Notes: generated by a model from the letters alone, not told the origin. A DNA stretch of 52,364 nucleotides from Roseofilum capinflatum BLCC-M114 (GCF_030068505.1 NZ_JAQOSO010000021.1:1-52364); one strand, 5' to 3'. Counted from the first letter of the stretch, positions 24,944 through 34,329 are shown. Made by a program: numbers and translations.

Positions 24944-25843
24944 TCAAGGATGCTCACTGTAGTTACGAGCCAGCGCCATAAATGCATGGAGATAATCAAC
25001 TTCGAGATCGGTGCGACGGACACCCAAAAAGATTTGCTTTTGAACCCCCCTGGAACCGAGTCGCACTCCACGCACGGGATACTTTTCCGAGAATTCCTCC
25101 ACCAGCCAGCCTGGTAGAGCCGCCACTCCGCGTCCGCAGGCAACCATTTGCAGCATGATGTCCGTACTCTCGATCGCTTTCTGTTTTCTGACCGTCCTGC
25201 CCGCCGGAGCGAGGAAGCAGGTGTAGATATCTAGGCGATCGCGAGAAACCGGATAAGTGAAAAGCACTTCTTCACCAAGCTGCCGGGGGATGACGTGATC
25301 CTTCTCTGCAAGTGGATGATCTGAAGAGACCACCAGAACCTGCTCATAGTCAAAGACCGGCTCAAAATGCAGTGATTTTTTTCGTAGCGGATCGGGTGTC
25401 ACCAGCAGGTCAATCTCATGGGCGAAGAGCGCACCGATGCCGCCAAATTGGAACTCCTGTTTGACCTCAAAATCCACCAACGGCCAAGCGCGTAAGTAGG
25501 GGGCGACGATCTTTTGCAGCCACTGGTAGCAGGGGTAGCACTCCATACCAATTCGTAATGTTCCCCGCTCACCACGGGCGAACTGTTCTAATCGTTCCTC
25601 TAGGTGGACGAACTGGGGAATCAGGCGATTGGCCGTGGCCAGCAAGTGGGTTCCCGCCGGAGTCAGGCGAAGGCTGCGTCCTTCCCGATACCAAAGCTTC
25701 ACCCCTATCCGATCTTCCAACTTACGCATACTGTGGCTCAGAGCCGATTGCGTCAGGTGTAGCGCATTGGCGGCGGCGGTCATAGTCCCGTGCAGTTCAA
25801 CCGCACGGACGATCTCAAGGTGGCTACGTTCGAGAAATGCCAT
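24944..25843 (-). CDS. metR: LysR-family regulator, MetR type
   Basis: A 299-residue LysR protein: winged helix at residues 4-62 (GTMTAAANALHLTQSALSHS), then a substrate-sensing domain (GTLRIGMECYPCYQWLQKIV). The match to MetR, the homocysteine-sensing activator of metE, rests on the sequence and on divergent placement from metE with a perfect MetR box at 25854-25866. The divergent metR-metE arrangement is a proteobacterial hallmark and unusual in cyanobacteria, suggesting transfer. Confidence 0.88.
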   Translation of the reverse strand: MAFLERSHLEIVRAVELHGTMTAAANALHLTQSALSHSMRKLEDRIGVKLWYREGRSLRLTPAGTHLLATANRLIPQFVHLEERLEQFARGERGTLRIGMECYPCYQWLQKIVAPYLRAWPLVDFEVKQEFQFGGIGALFAHEIDLLVTPDPLRKKSLHFEPVFDYEQVLVVSSDHPLAEKDHVIPRQLGEEVLFTYPVSRDRLDIYTCFLAPAGRTVRKQKAIESTDIMLQMVACGRGVAALPGWLVEEFSEKYPVRGVRLGSRGVQKQIFLGVRRTDLEVDYLHAFMALARNYSEHP

Positions 25844-25853
25844 CAGCTTTCCA

Positions 25854-25866
25854 TGAATTTAGTTCA
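25854..25866. promoter_or_regulatory. MetR-binding box TGAATTTAGTTCA
   Basis: A perfect match to the MetR consensus TGAA-N5-TTCA lies 11 bases upstream of the metR start in the 152-base divergent region. A second near match (TGAAATACACTCA, 25966-25978) lies just before metE. The arrangement predicts autoregulation of metR and activation of metE. Confidence 0.75.
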
Positions 25867-25995
25867 TTATTCCATGAGTAAATACCATTTTTCTTCATCG
25901 GTCAAGGCTGGTACGATAATTTTTATGCCAATAAGCAACAAGGAAAACAGCATTCATAAATTTGCTGAAATACACTCACATCGGAGCTAAGTTCT

Positions 25996-28353
25996 ATGAG
26001 TAACAGCCATATCAAAACCCATTCGCTGGGATACCCTCGCATTGGAGCCAAGCGTGAATTGAAAAAGGCCACGGAAGCCTACTGGAAAGGCAACCTGCCT
26101 CTTTCTGATCTGCTCGCTACGGGCAAGACCTTGCGCGAAACCAACTGGAAGAAGCAACAGGCTGCCGGAATCGATCTCATCCCGGTCAACGACTTTTCCT
26201 TTTATGACCAAGTGCTAGACATGAGTTGCCTGCTTGGTAATGTGCCGTCGCGCTTCCAGTGGCAAGGTGGGCAGACCGATATCAACACCGTTTTCACCAT
26301 CGCTCGCGGTACAGAGGGTGGCGCTTCTTTGGTTGAAGACGAGAAAGACTGCCAAACGAACAAGATTTCCACGTTCGCCAGCGAGATGACCAAGTGGTTC
26401 AACACGAATTACCACTTCATCGTCCCTGAGTTTCGGGCGGACACGAAGTTTTCCCTGAGCAGCACAAAAGTCTTCGATGAGTTCGCAGAAGCTAAGGCAC
26501 TGGGGATTAACGCGAAGCCGGTGCTGGTCGGCCCCGTGACTTACCTCTCCCTAGGCAAGGTACAGGATTCTAAAAACCCGGACTTTGAGCCGTTGACCCT
26601 CCTCGATCGCCTTCTCTCTGTCTATGAAGAGATCATCAACAAGCTGGCAGCCGCAGGAGCGGAATGGATACAGCTCGATGAGCCGATTGTTTCCACGGAT
26701 CTTAGCGATCGCCAGCGCGATGCTTTGAAGGCAGCATACGATCGCCTCTCCAAGGCCAAAGGTTCCGCCAAGTTGCTCGTCACCACCTATTTTGGTGGCG
26801 TGAGAGATAATCTCGATAACTACCTCGCGTTGCCCGTTGATGCATTGCACTTTGATTTCGTGCGCGGTTCAGAGGACATCGACACTGTTCTAGCCAACTT
26901 CCCACAGAACACAATTCTCTCCGCCGGAATCGTCGAAGGCCGTAATATCTGGAAGAACAATTACGATGCCTCACTAGACGTTTTGAATAAGGCCAAGGCT
27001 GCTGTCGGCGCGGATCGGCTCTGGGTCGCACCGAGCTGCTCGCTGATGCATTCACCCGTTACCCTGCAAAACGAACAAAAGCTTGATGACGAGCTAAAAA
27101 GCTGGTTAGCCTTTGCTGACGAAAAACTCACGGAAGTCAGCGAACTCCGGCAGCTTCTCGATGAAGTCGGCAGTGCCCAGATCCTTGAAGCCAACCGTGC
27201 CGCCGCCGCATCCCGGAAGTCTAGCAAGCGCATCCACAATGATGCCGTGAAAAAGCGCCTTGCTGAGGTTAAACCCAGCGATTTCGATCGCGCCTCGGTC
27301 TTTGCTGAACGTCAACCCAAACAGCGAGCCAAGCTGAATCTGCCAGAATTCCCCACCACAACCATCGGCTCGTTCCCGCAGACCAAAGAAGTGCGTCAGG
27401 CACGCGCCCAGTGGAAAAAAGGGAAACTCAGCGATGCAGACTACGACCAGTTCCTGAAGGAAGAAATCGCGAAATGCGTTGCCTTCCAAGATGCGATCGG
27501 AGTCGATATGCCTGTTCATGGCGAGTTTGAGCGCAATGACATGGTGGAATACTTTGGCGAAAATCTCGAAGGCTTTGCCTTTACCAGCACCGGCTGGGTG
27601 CAGAGCTTTGGTACTCGCTACGTGAAACCGCCGATTATTTTTGGCGATGTCAGCCGTCCCAACCCGATGACGGTGTACTGGTCTGAGTATGCTCAATCCC
27701 TGACCGATCGCCCGATGAAGGGGATGCTCACCGGCCCGGTTACAATCCTCCAGTGGAGCTTCGTGCGCGACGACCAGCCGCGCTCCGTCACCACCCATCA
27801 GATCGCCCTCGCCATTCGCGATGAAGTGGTAGACCTCGAATCCGCCGGGATCGCCGCCATCCAGATCGATGAACCAGCCTTCCGCGAAGGCCTGCCGCTA
27901 CGCCGGAGCGAGTGGGATTACTATCTCGACTGGGCAGTGAAGGCCTTTCACCTCAGCGCCTGCGGCGTGAAGGATGATACCCAGATCCACACTCATATGT
28001 GCTACTCTGAATTCAACGACATCATCGACTCGATCGCCGCTCTGGATGCCGATGTCATCACGATTGAGACCTCGCGATCGAATATGGAGCTGCTCGATGC
28101 CTTCGTGGACTTTAAGTATCCCAATGAGATCGGCCCAGGGGTCTATGACATCCACTCACCACGAGTGCCGCCCACCGATGAGATGAGCAACCTTATGTCA
28201 AAAGCGGAAGCCGTGATCCCGCGTCAGAACCTCTGGGTCAACCCAGATTGTGGCCTCAAGACTCGCCAATGGTCGGAAGTGAAGCCTTCCCTCATCAACA
28301 TGGTCGAGACCGCAGTAAAACTTCGTGCTACGGCAGTTTCGAGAGGTGAATGA
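25996..28353 (+). CDS. metE: Cobalamin-independent methionine synthase
   Basis: Transfers a methyl group from methyltetrahydrofolate polyglutamate to homocysteine. The 785-residue protein has the two-barrel MetE layout: N-terminal start SLGYPRIGAKRELKKATEAY and a C-terminal barrel with the zinc ligands in THMCYSEF (His and Cys, near 667), ITIETSRSNME (Glu) and NPDCGLKTR (Cys near 750). All are intact. The codon use looks richer in G/C third positions than neighbours and HIP1 octamers are sparse, consistent with transfer together with metR. Its stop overlaps the next start as ATGA. Confidence 0.97.
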   Translation: MSNSHIKTHSLGYPRIGAKRELKKATEAYWKGNLPLSDLLATGKTLRETNWKKQQAAGIDLIPVNDFSFYDQVLDMSCLLGNVPSRFQWQGGQTDINTVFTIARGTEGGASLVEDEKDCQTNKISTFASEMTKWFNTNYHFIVPEFRADTKFSLSSTKVFDEFAEAKALGINAKPVLVGPVTYLSLGKVQDSKNPDFEPLTLLDRLLSVYEEIINKLAAAGAEWIQLDEPIVSTDLSDRQRDALKAAYDRLSKAKGSAKLLVTTYFGGVRDNLDNYLALPVDALHFDFVRGSEDIDTVLANFPQNTILSAGIVEGRNIWKNNYDASLDVLNKAKAAVGADRLWVAPSCSLMHSPVTLQNEQKLDDELKSWLAFADEKLTEVSELRQLLDEVGSAQILEANRAAAASRKSSKRIHNDAVKKRLAEVKPSDFDRASVFAERQPKQRAKLNLPEFPTTTIGSFPQTKEVRQARAQWKKGKLSDADYDQFLKEEIAKCVAFQDAIGVDMPVHGEFERNDMVEYFGENLEGFAFTSTGWVQSFGTRYVKPPIIFGDVSRPNPMTVYWSEYAQSLTDRPMKGMLTGPVTILQWSFVRDDQPRSVTTHQIALAIRDEVVDLESAGIAAIQIDEPAFREGLPLRRSEWDYYLDWAVKAFHLSACGVKDDTQIHTHMCYSEFNDIIDSIAALDADVITIETSRSNMELLDAFVDFKYPNEIGPGVYDIHSPRVPPTDEMSNLMSKAEAVIPRQNLWVNPDCGLKTRQWSEVKPSLINMVETAVKLRATAVSRGE

Positions 28354-28787
28354 TGCGACCCCCCTCTGAGGTCTGGCAGGGTTGCTCAGGTCACTGGCAG
28401 CCTGCCTTTATTCGAGAAAACCTATTGCCGCTGGGTCATGCTGCCTGGCAGGGGTATCTGACTCACGGGCGGGGACTCCTCGCCTGTGAGGTGGAGGGGG
28501 GAGATGCGATCGCTGTGGATTGGAGGAGTGATATCGTGCAATATCGCCTCCAGTACATTCCCTCTGGCGCTATCCCTACCTACCTTGAACCCCATCATCT
28601 GCAAACAGATTGCAGCCATCGCCTAATGGATACAGTGCAAATCTATACCCCTGATCGAGATATTTCGATCGCCATTGAGGGGAAGCCGATTGAGATTTAT
28701 TGGTTGCGGAATTTGGCGATCGCCCCTCCCGATTGCTATCGCCAGGTGTGCGATCGCTGGGATGAATTTAACCTAGAACCTGAGTAG
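28350..28787 (+). CDS. Unknown protein, coupled to metE; paralogue of 30279 gene
   Basis: Not recognised. The 145-residue protein shares with the 138-residue product at 30279 an N-terminal block (FIRENLLPLGHAAWQGYLTH against FIASNLLVIGYNAWAGHLSQ) and a C-terminal block (YWLRNLAIAPPDCYRQV, DRWDEF against FYLKNLPITPPQCYEQV, KTWDEF). Its ATG overlaps the metE stop (ATGA), so translation is coupled; a second ATG follows at once. HIP1 octamers are present, unlike in metE, suggesting it belongs to the host. No membrane helix is seen. Confidence 0.75.
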   Translation: MMRPPSEVWQGCSGHWQPAFIRENLLPLGHAAWQGYLTHGRGLLACEVEGGDAIAVDWRSDIVQYRLQYIPSGAIPTYLEPHHLQTDCSHRLMDTVQIYTPDRDISIAIEGKPIEIYWLRNLAIAPPDCYRQVCDRWDEFNLEPE

Positions 28788-28903
28788 ACAGGAGGCACAA
28801 CTTATCCCCTGCCAGAGTTCTCAATGTCGGTAAAGGAAAGCTCACCCCCTCTACCTCCAGAAACAATTGCTCTGGACGGGGGCTTCGATAACAACAACAA
28901 CTA

Positions 28904-30001
28904 ATGAACACCATGGTCAAAAAGTCAGATTTTGTCTTAGCGCCTTACATAAAAAGCAGTGACCGACGCGCCACCTATCAAATTCTCAACACCGTGGTTC
29001 CCTACATTGTGCTGTGGGTTTTGGCTGTTAAAACGGTCTCCATTTCCCTCTGGCTGTTGCCGCCGATCGTTGGGTTAATGGTGCTTTTTTTGTTGCGCTG
29101 CTTTTCGCTGATGCATGATTGCGGACACTATTCCCTATTTCGATCCAAACGGGCCAATAGAGTGGTGGGCTTTGCGCTGGGAGTCGTTAACGCGATCCCT
29201 CAATATGCCTGGTCGAGGGATCATGCCTATCACCACAAAACCAATGGCGACTGGCAACGGTATCGCGGTATTGGTGACTTTCTCTCTGTCGAAGAGTTTG
29301 CTCAACTCAGCGCCTTCGACCAGAAACTCTACGGCCTACTTCGGCAGCCACTTATGACTCTGCCGGGAGGTTTCTTCTATCTCGTGATTCAGCCCAGGCT
29401 GACGTTGATATTAGGTATTCTAGGGTTTGTCAGGCACGGGTTGACCTGCTTAAAAACTAATGGGTTCAAAAACTTCAGATCGATTGTTTCTTCATATAAG
29501 TCCGAGCATTGGCAGACAAGCAAAGAGTTTTGGGATGTGCTGTTGAACAACATTTTTGTTGTAGGCAGTTGGTTTATTTTGAGCCATCTAGTCGGACTGG
29601 GACTATTTTGGGGTCTGTATGCAACTGTGATGACCTTGGCTGGAGCAATTTTTATCTGTGTCTTTTTTGTACAACACAATTTTGAAGGTGCTTATGCCCA
29701 GAAAACTGTGGATTGGGACTACCTGTGCGGGGCGATTGAGGGTAGCAGCTATCTAGATTTGCCACCCATTCTGCGCTGGTTTACCGCCGATATCAGCTAC
29801 CACAGCATTCACCATCTCTCAGAGCGAATTCCGAACTACAACTTGGCTGCCTGCCATCGAGCCAATTCTCACCTGCTCTCGAATGTGACAACCCTGCGGC
29901 TTGGCGATGTACTCCACTGTTCCAAATTTATCCTGTGGGATGCCGCCGCTAATCGGCTGGTTCCAGTACCAACCAAGAAAAAGGCATTGTTCGCGGCTTA
30001 G
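28904..30001 (+). CDS. Membrane fatty acid desaturase
   Basis: A 365-residue acyl-lipid desaturase-type di-iron protein with three histidine boxes: HDCGH near 68, HAYHH near 107 and HSIHH near 306, plus the ending HHLSERIPNYNLAACH. About four membrane helices lie between them. It resembles DesA/DesB-like and related hydroxylases; position specificity cannot be told. It is flanked on both sides by members of one small unknown family (28350 and 30279), which may be accessory proteins or simply a duplicated neighbour. Confidence 0.85.
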   Translation: MNTMVKKSDFVLAPYIKSSDRRATYQILNTVVPYIVLWVLAVKTVSISLWLLPPIVGLMVLFLLRCFSLMHDCGHYSLFRSKRANRVVGFALGVVNAIPQYAWSRDHAYHHKTNGDWQRYRGIGDFLSVEEFAQLSAFDQKLYGLLRQPLMTLPGGFFYLVIQPRLTLILGILGFVRHGLTCLKTNGFKNFRSIVSSYKSEHWQTSKEFWDVLLNNIFVVGSWFILSHLVGLGLFWGLYATVMTLAGAIFICVFFVQHNFEGAYAQKTVDWDYLCGAIEGSSYLDLPPILRWFTADISYHSIHHLSERIPNYNLAACHRANSHLLSNVTTLRLGDVLHCSKFILWDAAANRLVPVPTKKKALFAA

Positions 30002-30278
30002 ATGGTGGGCATAACTCCCCCGAAAAAGCAGCTTGAAACTGTCTTCTCAAAGAGCGAGTGATGCCTATTTTATAGCGATCAGAATTTCTGACCAAAGGAA
30101 AGCGCCGATCGCTATAGCTAGTGGGCTGACCCACCTAAAATAGGGCTTTGTTTGTAGTAAGCACTTTAGTGCTTAAAAGCCTAGCTGGAGATTGCTCAAG
30201 CAATCACTACGAACAAATTCATCCCCTATTGTAATCTTTAATTCAATAGGAGATTGGCTTTCACAATAGAGGTCTCTA

Positions 30279-30695
30279 ATGAGAGAAACCAACGATAGAT
30301 CGAATTGGCATCAAGATTTTATTGCCAGTAATTTGTTGGTCATTGGCTATAATGCTTGGGCTGGTCATCTCAGCCAGAAGCGCGGCGCGATCGTTTGTAG
30401 CACAAATGCTCCAACATTGGGGGTTTGCGGAGAATCATTCAAAACTCATTTTATTGGGCAATCTCATCTTGCGCCGTTCCTGAATGCCTGGTTCGCGGCT
30501 CCTGACACGGCAATGTTGCCCCATCACTTTGCGATCGCTCACATCTTGGGAGTTGTCAATAATTATTCTCCAACCACAGAGGTTGTATTGTTGCTGGAGT
30601 CTTGCGATCGAGTAACATTCTTTTACTTGAAAAACCTACCCATTACACCCCCTCAATGTTACGAGCAAGTCCGTAAGACTTGGGATGAATTCTAG
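30279..30695 (+). CDS. Unknown protein; paralogue of 28350 gene
   Basis: A 138-residue soluble protein related to the 145-residue product at 28350 by two conserved blocks (NLL-x-x-G-x-x-AW-x-G and the C-terminal PP-x-CY-x-QV-x-x-x-WDEF). The middle is diverged, with about 30 percent identity overall by eye. It follows the desaturase after 277 bases that hold dispersed repeats (AGCACTTTAGTGCTT near 30160) and no gene. Function unknown. Confidence 0.7.
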   Translation: MRETNDRSNWHQDFIASNLLVIGYNAWAGHLSQKRGAIVCSTNAPTLGVCGESFKTHFIGQSHLAPFLNAWFAAPDTAMLPHHFAIAHILGVVNNYSPTTEVVLLLESCDRVTFFYLKNLPITPPQCYEQVRKTWDEF

Positions 30696-30718
30696 CCAAG
30701 ATTTTGCCCTTATGGAAG

Positions 30719-30803
30719 ATTGCCGATGAACATCAACAGATCTGCATCGCCTACTCCAAATGACTCATAGGCCCAAGGTTCATCTCCCTTGAGTTTAACG
30801 ATA
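30719..30803 (-). pseudogene. Short coding remnant (DEPWAYESFGVGDADLL)
   Basis: On the minus strand an open stretch reads TIVKLKGDEPWAYESFGVGD then ADLLMFIGNLP and a stop. It has no start codon and no upstream continuation, since a stop precedes it. It looks like the C-terminal tail of a lost gene, placed just beyond the attC-like site. I do not recognise the family. Confidence 0.4.
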
Positions 30804-30841
30804 GTTTAACAACCCGTTCCGCGTGCAGCCGCTTGTTAGGC
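30791..30841 (-). other. attC-like recombination site after mazF
   Basis: Reading in the direction of the mazF-like gene, its stop is followed after three bases by GCCTAAC (fits integron R'' RYYYAAC), then AAGCGGCTGCACGCGGA, and then GTTAAAC, occurring twice (fits R' GTTRRRY). Placement directly after a gene stop is as in an integron cassette. At 38 to 51 bases it is shorter than usual attC sites, so it may be a decayed site or chance. Confidence 0.35.
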
Positions 30842-30844
30842 AAG

Positions 30845-31168
30845 CTACGAAGACCTAAATGCTAAACTAAAACCAAGCTCAATACATACCGCTTTCTCAA
30901 TCTCTTCCCAGTAAATCTCCTCTAAATCACCCTGTTTATTTTTAATTCTCTGGGCATCCACAGCTCTCATTTGACTTAAGTTGATGTGTCGATCTTTATC
31001 TAATCCATTCTTGGCAGTCGGTGTAACATTCACAACAAATGGATAACTTTTTGCTCCGGGCAATAATGGAGCAACTATTGTCGTTGCCCCATTTTGGTTG
31101 CCAATATCGTTTTGCAAAATCAGACAAGGGCGCTCTTTATTGCGGATGGGTTTTGGATAGGGTAACAT
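30845..31168 (-). CDS. MazF/PemK-family toxin, N-terminus possibly lost
   Basis: The 107-residue product contains the MazF core: RPCLILQNDIGNQNGATTIV, then APLLPGAKSYPFVVNV, and GLDKDRHINLSQMRAVDAQR, expected to be an mRNA endoribonuclease. It begins MLPYPKPIRNKERP and lacks the first beta-strand with R-G-[DE]-[IV]-W that normally opens MazF. The frame stays open upstream for about 30 codons without an ATG and no antitoxin gene is present. The C-terminus SLAFRSS may be altered at the attC-like junction. Likely inactive or recently trimmed. Confidence 0.7.
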   Translation of the reverse strand: MLPYPKPIRNKERPCLILQNDIGNQNGATTIVAPLLPGAKSYPFVVNVTPTAKNGLDKDRHINLSQMRAVDAQRIKNKQGDLEEIYWEEIEKAVCIELGFSLAFRSS

Positions 31169-31273
31169 TCTGGGTACGCCAGAGTAAGAGGTTGTACCCC
31201 AGAGCGATCGCCAAGCCTGACTAAAACTGGAGAGATGGCTCTGAGCTTCTGGATACAGTAGAAGCTAAACTTT

Positions 31274-32404
31274 ATGGAAAAAGGATCAAAATATGATATG
31301 AAAATCTTGGCATCCTGGCATCAAGCCATAAGCTCAAACTGGCAGAACCTCAAAAGAATTATCCCAGTCTTCACTCTCGCTGTCGTTTTCGGCTTTACTT
31401 GCAATGAGCTAGGAGTTCCTATTGGATGGCTGCTCGGCCCCTTACTGGTTGCGATTGTGTATGCTTGTATGGACAGCGATCGCCAACCCCTCCCCTCCAG
31501 TTTTATTAAAGTGGGCAAAGCCATGATTGGCCTCTACTCTGCCTCCAGATTTTCCCCTGAAACCTTAATGTTAACCACAACTTATGCTGTACCGATCATT
31601 GTATGTATTTTGATCACGGGTGCTTTAAGTATGTTCAACGGTTACCTGCTGTGGAAATGGACAGGAGTCGATAAATTAAGCAGTTTTTTGGGAGCCATTC
31701 CTGGTTCTGCGGGTACATTAGCCATGATCAGCGAAGAGTTTGGGGCAGAACCCATAACCGTTACCCTGCTTCAATATATCCGTATGGTTATTGTTGTCCT
31801 GACTATACCCACGTTAACTTTATTAATTTTTTCCGATGATGCAGTAGAACCCATAACCACTACACTCTCAACCGTTAACGAAGCTACCCTACCCATGGTT
31901 CTCAATTTACCCGTCTTGGGCATATGCGGTATTTTAGGCGTTGTCCTAGGTCAGTGGCTTAAGCTCCCTACCACTGGATTTTTAGGCGCTTTTTTATTAG
32001 GGCTATTATTATTTTGGACTGCGCCCAACTTATTCTTTGTCCCTCATTGGTTGTGGATTATAGCCTTAATTTTAGTCGGACTCTCCATTGGCTGGAAATT
32101 TGATTGGCAAACAGTCCGCAAACTTTGGAAAGCCGTATTACTAGAAATTCTGCTAGTGATCGTCCTGATGTTATCTTGCATGGTCATTGGCTATCAATTT
32201 CATCGCCTCACTAACATCAACATTGTCACCGCAATTTTAGGGTTTACCCCTGGAGGAATAGAAGCAATGATTGCCACCGCTAATCAGTTAGGCGGTGATA
32301 CGGGGATGGTCTTAGCCATACAAATTACCAGGCAAATGTTGATTTTATTAGGAATTTATATCTTCAACCTTTCGATCGCAGATAAAAAAACCAATACAAC
32401 TTAG
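31274..32404 (+). CDS. AbrB-family integral membrane protein
   Basis: A 376-residue membrane protein with about ten hydrophobic helices and an internal duplication: PIGWLLGPLLVAIV in the first half and PTTGFLGAFLLGLLLF in the second, with GAIPGSAGTLAMI and GFTPGGIEAMI as the matching loops. These mark the AbrB family (once called ammonia monooxygenase regulators), which are probably transporters. The substrate is unknown. It is unrelated to the DNA-binding AbrB of Bacillus. No operon partner. Confidence 0.85.
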   Translation: MEKGSKYDMKILASWHQAISSNWQNLKRIIPVFTLAVVFGFTCNELGVPIGWLLGPLLVAIVYACMDSDRQPLPSSFIKVGKAMIGLYSASRFSPETLMLTTTYAVPIIVCILITGALSMFNGYLLWKWTGVDKLSSFLGAIPGSAGTLAMISEEFGAEPITVTLLQYIRMVIVVLTIPTLTLLIFSDDAVEPITTTLSTVNEATLPMVLNLPVLGICGILGVVLGQWLKLPTTGFLGAFLLGLLLFWTAPNLFFVPHWLWIIALILVGLSIGWKFDWQTVRKLWKAVLLEILLVIVLMLSCMVIGYQFHRLTNINIVTAILGFTPGGIEAMIATANQLGGDTGMVLAIQITRQMLILLGIYIFNLSIADKKTNTT

Positions 32405-32443
32405 TTGGGTTAACAAGGGTAACATCAAATCTATTTATTTGCG

Positions 32444-32580
32444 CTACTGGACCGGCAAGCTTAAAATTGGGGGTAAGAGTGTAGGTTGGGTTGAGGAACG
32501 AAACCCAACACCCGTCTGACGAAAGTTGGGTTTCACTTCGTTCAACCCAACCTACAGTTTTAAGCTTGCCGGTCTAGTAG
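32444..32580. mobile_element. Small palindromic element with 23-base terminal inverted repeats
   Basis: The ends (begins CTACTGGACCGGCAAGC, and the complement ending GCCGGTCTAGTAG) match over 23 bases with one mismatch. Inside lies a further inverted repeat GTAGGTTGGGTTGA/TCAACCCAACCTAC (32481-32555), the same unit that forms a shell of the palindrome at 15393-15691. There is no open frame of note. It looks like one repeat nested in another. Confidence 0.75.
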
Positions 32581-32826
32581 GGTGGGCACTGCCCACCTTA
32601 CAAATTGACCTACATAATGTCTCATTGTTATTCAAATTGACTATAGTAGAGGCGAACAATTTTCTGTCCCTACTCTGGGGAGTGCGAGCATCTTGCTCGC
32701 TGTTGTTTTCCCTAGCGAGCGAGACGTTTGTCCTGCGGACACGCTACGCTACGCACTCCCCCAATGCATCAAATTAGCTGAAACAGTCCACTACTCCCTT
32801 TTGCCCAAAGCTTTAGCACTAGGGTA
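32581..32826. repeat. Repeat-filled gap (GTGGGCACTGCCCAC; GCGAGCATCTTGCTCGC)
   Basis: This gap before the prpD-like gene contains GTGGGCACTGCCCAC near 32582, GCGAGCATCTTGCTCGC near 32687 and a GTCCTGCGGACACGCTACGCT unit near 32730. All are interspersed palindromes common in cyanobacteria. I see no gene here. Confidence 0.7.
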
Positions 32827-34329
32827 TTAGAAAATTCCTGGAGCAGTATTTTCGATCAGATAGCCCGGAGATGCGATTAAATTCAGCTTCATTAAATCCT
32901 CTGGAGCTAGTTTCGGTAACTGTTGCACCAATTCGAGGAAATCTTTCTGCTCTTTAGGTGCAATAATTCCCTCAGTGAGCATCTCGAATTTGCGAATATA
33001 ATTGGGACGCTGAAAGGGTCGTGCGCCGTAGGAATGGGCGTTGGCAACGGCGAGTTCATCTTCAAGTTTAGAGCCATCCGTAAAGAAAATCTCAACGCGA
33101 GCGCCAAAGGCTCGTTCTTTGGGATCGCGGCTGTGATAGCGTCGCGTCCATTCTGGGTCTTCTAGGGTGCGTATCTTCTGCCAAAGACGAACGGTATCTT
33201 CCCGTTGAGCGCGTTCTGGGGTATAAGAGTCAAAGTGATGCCAGCGTCCATCTTGCAGGGCAACGGCAAAGATGTACATAATCGAATGGTCTAGGGTTTC
33301 CCGCGTGGCTTTGGGGTTCATCTTCTGGGGATCTCCGGAACCCGTACCAATAACATAATGGGTTTGATGGCTGCCGTGGATGACTATTTCTTTGATCTTC
33401 TCGAAGTCATCAATTTTTTCTCCCATCCGAAAGGCTAAATCGATCAGTCCTTGGGCTTGATATTCCGCAGAATGTTCTTTGGTATAGGATTCGAGAATGG
33501 CTCGCTTGGGTTCCCCTGGTTCGGGTAGGGGCATGTGATAAACGGCATCGGGGCCGCTTAAAATCCAGGCAATAATACTGTCTTCGCCTTCGTAAATGGG
33601 GGATGGTGAACCTTCTCCCCTCATGCAGCGATCGACGGCTTCGAGACCATTTTTACCTGCGAATGCGGGAGCGTAAGCTTTCCAGCTAGAAATATCGGCT
33701 TTGCGAGATTGCCTGGTGGTGATGGTGGTGTGGGCGGCTTGCTGAACGGCTTGATAAATGGTTTCTGTATCTAATCCTAAGAGAGTACCAATTGCGGCAG
33801 CTACGGACGGCCCTAAGTGAGCGATATGGTCTATTTTGTGTTCGTGGAGACAAATGCCTTTAACTAAATCGATCTGAATTTCATAGCCGGTTGCGATCGC
33901 CCGCGTCAGAGCCATACCGTCACAACCGCATTGTTGAGCGGCTGCGATAATCGAAGGGATATTATCTCCAGGGTGGGAGTAATCTGCGGCATGGAACGTA
34001 TCATGAAAGTCGAGTTCCCTAACTGCGACGCTATTGGCCCAAGCCGCCCATTCCGCACAGACTTTTGTTTCTGGGGGAACGCCAAAGAGGGTCGCGCCAC
34101 CCGTGCGTGGGTGAGCGAGGGCTTGAGCGCGGGCGGTTTGGACTGAATGATAATTGAGTGCAGCACAAGCAGCAGCAGCATTGTCGATGATGCGGTTGAT
34201 GATCATCTCAACAACGTTGTCTTCTACTACAACGGGATCGGATGCTACGGCGGCAATTTTCCAGGCCAGTTGATCTTCGCGGGGAAGATACTCTTTAGAT
34301 GGATAGGTTCGGACTTGATGAATTTTCAC
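32827..34329 (-). CDS. MmgE/PrpD family protein (2-methylcitrate dehydratase-like)
   Basis: A 500-residue PrpD-fold protein. Family marks are [54 protein letters not shown] and [15 protein letters not shown]. Members include 2-methylcitrate dehydratase, cis-aconitate decarboxylase and iminodisuccinate epimerase, so the reaction cannot be named from family alone. It is the last gene of an operon with an SDR (27 bases upstream) and a CitE-like lyase; no methylcitrate synthase gene is in the window. A carboxylic-acid dehydratase or decarboxylase role is the safe statement. Confidence 0.85.
   Translation of the reverse strand: MKIHQVRTYPSKEYLPREDQLAWKIAAVASDPVVVEDNVVEMIINRIIDNAAAACAALNYHSVQTARAQALAHPRTGGATLFGVPPETKVCAEWAAWANSVAVRELDFHDTFHAADYSHPGDNIPSIIAAAQQCGCDGMALTRAIATGYEIQIDLVKGICLHEHKIDHIAHLGPSVAAAIGTLLGLDTETIYQAVQQAAHTTITTRQSRKADISSWKAYAPAFAGKNGLEAVDRCMRGEGSPSPIYEGEDSIIAWILSGPDAVYHMPLPEPGEPKRAILESYTKEHSAEYQAQGLIDLAFRMGEKIDDFEKIKEIVIHGSHQTHYVIGTGSGDPQKMNPKATRETLDHSIMYIFAVALQDGRWHHFDSYTPERAQREDTVRLWQKIRTLEDPEWTRRYHSRDPKERAFGARVEIFFTDGSKLEDELAVANAHSYGARPFQRPNYIRKFEMLTEGIIAPKEQKDFLELVQQLPKLAPEDLMKLNLIASPGYLIENTAPGIF

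Noticed and set aside
25867-25995. Cobalamin riboswitch ahead of metE
   Set aside because: The gap is too short and has no B12-box-like element; a MetR site explains regulation better.
26202-28155. Long minus-strand frames inside metE, including one of 230 codons
   Set aside because: Antisense of a GC-rich conserved enzyme; metE has all zinc ligands and the correct length.
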